Positions 6,880-10,129 of a DNA stretch of 10,129 nt are shown here, piece after piece; within the stretch, counting starts at the first letter, position 1; each line of letters begins with the position of its first letter. The translations under genes were made by a program, and so were the position numbers. The notes beneath the pieces are model-generated. The model ran no database searches and was not told the origin of the DNA. It was given only the letters and a program-made list of their open reading frames with translations. Source of the DNA: Acidimicrobiia bacterium (GTDB taxonomy: Bacteria > Actinomycetota > Acidimicrobiia > Acidimicrobiales > Acidimicrobilacustridaceae). Location of the stretch: positions 1 to 10,129 of the forward strand of contig VERC01000067.1 in the NCBI GenBank assembly GCA_018882825.1. The letters run 5' to 3'.

Positions 6880-8295
6880 ATGAGAAGGAACTGGAAGGCA
6901 TTGGCAGTGGGCGTGGTCTGCTCGCTGGCTCTGCTGGCCACGGCGTGCAGCTCCGGGGACAGCAACCAGAGTTCACAGACCTCGCCGGGTGTCACCGAGA
7001 CGGAGATCAAGATCGGTGTCGCCGTGTCCGACCTCGATGGTCTGCGGGCATCGGGCATCAGCCTCGCACCCGCACTCACCACCGGGAACCTGTCCAAGCG
7101 CATCACCTCGTACTTCGACGAGTGGAACGCGGCAGGCGGATTCCAGGGCAAGAAGATCGTGCCCGTGATCCTGACCTGGGACCCGGTGAAGCCGGCCACC
7201 GCCGAGAAGGTGTGTGCCGACGCCACCATCAACAACGAGCTGCTGGCGTTCATCAACGCCAACGGCATGGGTGCCAAGTACATCCAGTGCATCGCCGATG
7301 CCGGTGTGCCCACCTTCTTCGGTGACACCGCGCCGCTGGCCGCCTACGCCAACGACACGCTGACCACGATCGCCGCTCCGGTGGAGGTCATGGCGGCCGC
7401 CGGCACCAAGGGCGCCATCGATGCCGGCACGATCACCAAGACGACCAAGATCGGCATCCTCAACGGCAACGGCCCGGAGCACATCGCCTCCACCGCCGCC
7501 GTGAAGAAGGTGCTCACCGACAACGGCATCCCCGAGGCCAACGTCACCTCGGTGAACGTGAACACCCTCGTGGGTGATCCCGCCGTCGCCTCGGCCGAAG
7601 CCGCCGCTGCGGTCAACACCTTCAAGGCCGCCGGTGTCACCAACGTGCTGGTCGGTCTGCAGTTCACCTCGTCCACCGGATTCTGGGACAACGTGACGCC
7701 GACCACCTTCAAGTACACGATCCTCGACACCGCGTCGTCGAACTGCACGCAGTACGGCGCCGCTCGTGTGAAGCCGTCGGCCATCGGTGCCACCTGCTAC
7801 ACGGTGTTCGGCGATTCGGTCGACAAGAACGGTCTCCGTCCGGAGAACGACTTCGAGAAGGAGTGCCGGGCCAAGTTCGACGCCCTGTCGGCCAAGACCA
7901 ACGACTACCCGTCGAAGTCCTACCCGGGTGTGCCCTCGGGCGACACCATCAAGCTGGCCGACGGCACGGTGCTGTCCTCGGACTACCCGCCGAACGAGTG
8001 CACGTTCATGTGGGTGTTCAAGCGGGCGTTCGATGCCATCGGCAACAAGGCCCTCAACCGTGAGTCGTTCATGAAGGCCGTCCGCAACCTCGGTTCGGTC
8101 GACATCGCCCTCGCCTCCGATGGCAAGGGTTCGCAGTCGCCCGGCAAGGTGTACCTGTCGGACTACATCCACGGCGACCTGCTGACGCCGGCCTCGAAGG
8201 ACACGCCGCGCAGCGCCAACGGCACCTTCAACGGCTGCCCGACGCCGGTCAACTGCTTCATCCCGTCGACCCCCTGGACCAAGATCACCCCGTGA
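6880..8295 (+). CDS. Liv-type ABC substrate-binding lipoprotein
   Basis: A 471-residue type I periplasmic-binding-fold protein that should capture the ligand outside the membrane and deliver it to the LivH/LivM channel encoded divergently. The N-terminus is a lipoprotein signal: Arg2, Arg3 and Lys6, a hydrophobic core, then LLATAC with the lipid-anchored Cys at 23, followed by a Ser/Gln-rich spacer. The mature part opens with VTETEIKIGV, the usual first strand of this family. It continues with an FDEWNAAGGFQGKKI segment, a helix-strand core, and a Cys-containing C-terminal tail (GCPTPVNC) that may form a disulfide. Length is slightly above the 380-430 common for LivK/LivJ-like proteins. The start has a good ribosome site. 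Pairing with the divergent permease/ATPase genes is inferred from position and from the lack of any other binding protein here. The ligand cannot be assigned: this family binds amino acids, amides, urea and aromatic or aliphatic acids. Confidence 0.92.
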   Translation: MRRNWKALAVGVVCSLALLATACSSGDSNQSSQTSPGVTETEIKIGVAVSDLDGLRASGISLAPALTTGNLSKRITSYFDEWNAAGGFQGKKIVPVILTWDPVKPATAEKVCADATINNELLAFINANGMGAKYIQCIADAGVPTFFGDTAPLAAYANDTLTTIAAPVEVMAAAGTKGAIDAGTITKTTKIGILNGNGPEHIASTAAVKKVLTDNGIPEANVTSVNVNTLVGDPAVASAEAAAAVNTFKAAGVTNVLVGLQFTSSTGFWDNVTPTTFKYTILDTASSNCTQYGAARVKPSAIGATCYTVFGDSVDKNGLRPENDFEKECRAKFDALSAKTNDYPSKSYPGVPSGDTIKLADGTVLSSDYPPNECTFMWVFKRAFDAIGNKALNRESFMKAVRNLGSVDIALASDGKGSQSPGKVYLSDYIHGDLLTPASKDTPRSANGTFNGCPTPVNCFIPSTPWTKITP

Positions 8296-8299
8296 TCGG

Positions 8300-8319
8300 G
8301 TCAGGGTCGATGACCTGAC
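8300..8319 (+). other. Small hairpin just after the binding-protein stop
   Basis: GTCAGG (8300-8305) pairs with CCTGAC (8314-8319) across an 8-base loop, beginning 5 bases after the stop. It is much weaker than the adjacent palindrome and has no U-run. It may add to 3' end stability, or be chance. Confidence 0.35.
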
Positions 8320-8323
8320 GTGA

Positions 8324-8357
8324 GAGAGGGGCGCCGGCTGCAGCCGGCGCCCCTCTC
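8324..8357. terminator. Perfect 34-bp palindrome, probable bidirectional terminator
   Basis: The arm GAGAGGGGCGCCGGCTG is followed with no gap by its exact reverse complement, centred between 8340 and 8341. The RNA would form a very stable GC-rich stem (the central few bases opening as the loop) from either strand. It sits between two converging genes, 29 bases after the binding-protein stop and 24 bases beyond the stop of the isomerase-like gene. There is no T-run, so this is an I-shaped terminator of the sort often described in high-GC actinobacteria rather than a classic intrinsic one. Confidence 0.8.
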
Positions 8358-8380
8358 GCGTCCCGGTCTCGACGCCGCGA

Positions 8381-8791
8381 TCAGTCGGGCACGAAGAAGG
8401 GGTTGAGCTCGAAGTCGGTGGGCTGTTCGAAGAAGGCCCGCACCGACACGATGTGCCCGGTGTCGTCGACCCGGTAGATCTCGATCCCGCGCAGTTCCAC
8501 CTGCTCGCCGTGGAGATCACCCTTGTTGAGCATCTCCACCGCCGCCTCGTGGGTGCCGCCGGGGATGATGCGCTGGGGATGCAGCGTCCAGCGTCGCCCC
8601 GGGGTGAACGAGTTGTCCCACGAGCCCTCGGCGGCAGCCCGGCCCACCTTCGGGGTCTTGCCCACGGGGTCCTCGAAGGTGACGTCGTCGGCGAACAGTT
8701 CCAACCACGCACTGCGATCCATGGCGTTCCACCGGGTGGCGTGGGCCACCACGGCGTCAACGGCCGGATGTCCGCTCCGTCGCTCGCTCAT
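8381..8791 (-). CDS. NTF2-fold protein, steroid delta-isomerase-like (SnoaL superfamily)
   Basis: A 136-residue cytoplasmic protein of the NTF2-like cone fold. The stretch LFADDVTFEDPVGKTPKVG (32-50) closely parallels ketosteroid isomerase, where the sequence around the catalytic base reads YADDATVEDPxG; Asp41 here aligns with that base (Asp40 in the Pseudomonas putida enzyme). On an ungapped comparison from memory, the oxyanion Tyr16 falls on His17, and the second oxyanion residue (Asp103) falls on Glu104 in GIEIYRV. The fold and the base are therefore kept, but the oxyanion hole would differ. It could be a divergent isomerase, a dehydratase or cyclase, or a non-enzymatic binding protein. 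The ATG at 8791 overlaps the CoA-transferase stop in ATGA, giving tight translational coupling and suggesting a shared pathway. The frame is open upstream of this ATG, but that part only shadows the neighbouring gene. Confidence 0.8.
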   Translation of the reverse strand: MSERRSGHPAVDAVVAHATRWNAMDRSAWLELFADDVTFEDPVGKTPKVGRAAAEGSWDNSFTPGRRWTLHPQRIIPGGTHEAAVEMLNKGDLHGEQVELRGIEIYRVDDTGHIVSVRAFFEQPTDFELNPFFVPD

Positions 8792-10035
8792 GCGATCACC
8801 CCGTCGGCCCGCAACTGCGCCAGGGTGGCGCCGTCCAGACCCAGTTCCGAGCCCAGCACCTCGTCGGTGTGCTCGCCCAGCCACGGCATCCGCACGTCGG
8901 GGCCCTCGCTCACCTTCGACATCTTTATGGGGTTGCCCGGGGTCAGCACCGGATCACCGCCATCGGGTCGGGGGATCTCGATCAGCATGTCCCGGGCGGC
9001 GACATGGGGATCGTCGATCACCTGCTGGGCGGTGAGGCACGGTCCGGCGGCTACACCGGCGGCGGCCAGCGCCATGCACGCCTCGACGTTGCCCATCGAC
9101 GCCGCCCATTCGTTCACGCCGGGGCGCAGGATGTCGTCCATGTGCGCTCGCCAACCGGCGCGAGTCGACAGTCGCTCGTCGGTCAGCCACTCGGGATGGC
9201 CGACGAGGTTGGCCAGACGCTCGAACTCGTGCTCGCGGCCGACCTGGATGATGAACCAACCGTTGTTCGCCTCGAACCCGTCGAGGATCATGGCCAGACC
9301 CTGCCCGGGTGCGGGCCGCAGTCCCAACGACCAGAAGTTGGTGACGAGGTCGGTCATCGACACCATGGCGTCGAACATGGCCACGTCGACGTACTGGCCC
9401 TCACCGGTGCGGTCGCGGTGTCGCAGCGCGGCCAGCACACCGATGGTGCCGAACAGCGCCGTGCCGATGTCACCCAGCGCCCCCACCGGCGACACCATCG
9501 GAGGCCGACCGGGTTCGAGCTTGTAGTCGTAAATGCCGCTCATGGCCTCGGCCACCGCGGCGTAGGCCGGCCACCCGTCGTACGGGGTCTCGGTGGTGTT
9601 CCCGAACCCCGACACCGACAGGTACACGACCTGCGGATGCACGGCGGCGATGTCGGCGTAGCCCAGACCCATGCGCTCCAGTGCACCGCCCTTGAAGTTC
9701 TCGGCCACGACGTCGAACCGGGGTGCGAGATCCAGGATCAACTGGCGACCGGCCGGAGCCTTGAGGTCGACACAGATCGACTTCTTGTCGAGGTTGTTGC
9801 GCAGGTAGGTGGCACCCACGAAGCGGCCATCGGGATCGGTGATGCCCGGTTGGGATCCTCGGCCGAGGTCACCGCCCATCACGCTCTCGACCTTGACCAC
9901 CTCGGCGCCCATGCGGGCCAGCAGTTGGGTGGCGTAGGGCAGGGCCTGCATCTGCTCCAGGGCGAGGATGCGCACCCCGTCGAGGGGTTTGCCGTACCGC
10001 TGCGCGTCGGGATTGGTGATGGCTCCGAGTTCCAT
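8788..10035 (-). CDS. Class III CoA-transferase (CaiB/BaiF family)
   Basis: A 415-residue cytoplasmic enzyme of the family including formyl-CoA transferase, CaiB, BaiF and alpha-methylacyl-CoA racemase. Members move CoA between carboxylic acids through an aspartyl anhydride, or epimerise methyl-branched acyl-CoAs. The N-terminus has the family opening LDGVRILALEQ and then MGAEVVKVE (42-50). YLRNNLDKKSICVDLK lies at 77-92, AENFKGG near 111-117 and YLSVSGFG at 138-145. In GALGDIGT, Asp189 corresponds to the catalytic Asp169 of formyl-CoA transferase. A GEGQYVDVAMFDA segment follows, also typical. Length is normal (about 380-430). The ATG at 10035 has only a weak purine stretch upstream. It is 30 bases downstream of an incompletely seen gene and overlaps the isomerase-like gene by 4 bases, so the three probably form one operon. 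The substrate cannot be read; transferase and racemase activities are hard to separate by sequence. Confidence 0.92.
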   Translation of the reverse strand: MELGAITNPDAQRYGKPLDGVRILALEQMQALPYATQLLARMGAEVVKVESVMGGDLGRGSQPGITDPDGRFVGATYLRNNLDKKSICVDLKAPAGRQLILDLAPRFDVVAENFKGGALERMGLGYADIAAVHPQVVYLSVSGFGNTTETPYDGWPAYAAVAEAMSGIYDYKLEPGRPPMVSPVGALGDIGTALFGTIGVLAALRHRDRTGEGQYVDVAMFDAMVSMTDLVTNFWSLGLRPAPGQGLAMILDGFEANNGWFIIQVGREHEFERLANLVGHPEWLTDERLSTRAGWRAHMDDILRPGVNEWAASMGNVEACMALAAAGVAAGPCLTAQQVIDDPHVAARDMLIEIPRPDGGDPVLTPGNPIKMSKVSEGPDVRMPWLGEHTDEVLGSELGLDGATLAQLRADGVIA

Positions 10036-10065
10036 GGATCGACCCTACCGGTCGGGCCCTGGCCG

Positions 10066-10129
10066 TCAGAGGGTGACAAGGGCGTGCACCTCGACCGGTA
10101 TCCCGGTGAGTTGCGTCATGGTGCCCACC
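10066..10129 (-). CDS. Last 20 codons of an unidentified protein (perhaps Rid-like)
   Basis: The minus strand is open from the window edge to a TGA at 10068-10066, reading VGTMTQLTGIPVEVHALVTL. The final PVEVHALVTL resembles the terminal strand of RidA/YjgF-family enamine deaminases, which often end with VEIEAIA-like residues, but 20 residues are too few for a firm call. The same orientation and the 30-base gap to the CoA-transferase ATG suggest it is the upstream member of that operon. It could also be chance open frame. Confidence 0.4.
   Translation of the reverse strand, partial: VGTMTQLTGIPVEVHALVTL

Noticed and set aside
4796..6883. Open frame of about 695 codons on the plus strand opposite MFS-LivF
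   Set aside because: Same low-complexity antisense composition; it also runs across the divergent promoter region and into the first codon of the binding-protein gene.
6973..8760. Open frame of about 595 codons on the minus strand opposite the binding protein
   Set aside because: It passes through the perfect palindrome and two real genes, and its composition is Arg/Gly/Val/Asp-rich without any motif. It is an antisense artefact of high GC.
1..10129. CRISPR array, tRNA or rRNA genes, insertion sequences, phage genes or defence system
   Set aside because: I saw no spaced direct repeats, no tRNA-like cloverleaf, no transposase or integrase motif, and no terminal repeats. Coding density and base composition look uniform across the window.

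Overview
The window is compact, high-GC DNA with actinobacterial-style genes: C- and G-ending codons, GTG and ATG starts, 1-4 base overlaps between genes, and fused Liv-type transporter proteins. I infer an actinomycete-like bacterium, possibly Acidimicrobiia. That placement rests on protein style and base composition, not on a marker gene.

Layout. (1) Bases 2-1635, plus strand: the C-terminal end of a sulfatase overlaps by 4 bases a complete radical-SAM/SPASM anaerobic sulfatase-maturating enzyme, so substrate and maturase are translationally coupled. (2) Bases 1639-6673, minus strand: two very large membrane proteins, transcribed leftward, that together carry all membrane and ATPase parts of a branched-chain-amino-acid-type (HAAT/Liv) ABC importer. 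The first gene encodes a 12-helix major facilitator (MFS) domain fused to a LivF-type ATPase. One base after its stop codon, the second encodes LivH, LivM and LivG in a single chain. (3) Bases 6674-6879: a 206-bp divergent control region with small inverted repeats. (4) Bases 6880-8295, plus strand: the lipoprotein substrate-binding protein of the same transporter, followed by a perfect 34-bp palindrome that probably terminates transcription from both sides. (5) Bases 8381-10129, minus strand: a second leftward operon with the last codons of an unidentified gene (Rid-like at most), a class III CoA-transferase and a small NTF2-fold protein resembling steroid delta-isomerase.

How the parts fit. 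Region 2 to 4 looks like one uptake system. The lipoprotein captures the ligand, LivH/LivM form the channel, and LivG plus the MFS-tethered LivF supply ATP hydrolysis. The ligand is not readable from sequence. The CoA-transferase and isomerase-like protein suggest CoA-linked catabolism of a carboxylic acid (possibly steroid- or terpenoid-like), but nothing in the sequence ties them firmly to the transporter. The most unusual item is the MFS-LivF fusion, which physically couples a secondary-carrier fold to an ABC ATPase inside an otherwise complete ABC importer locus.
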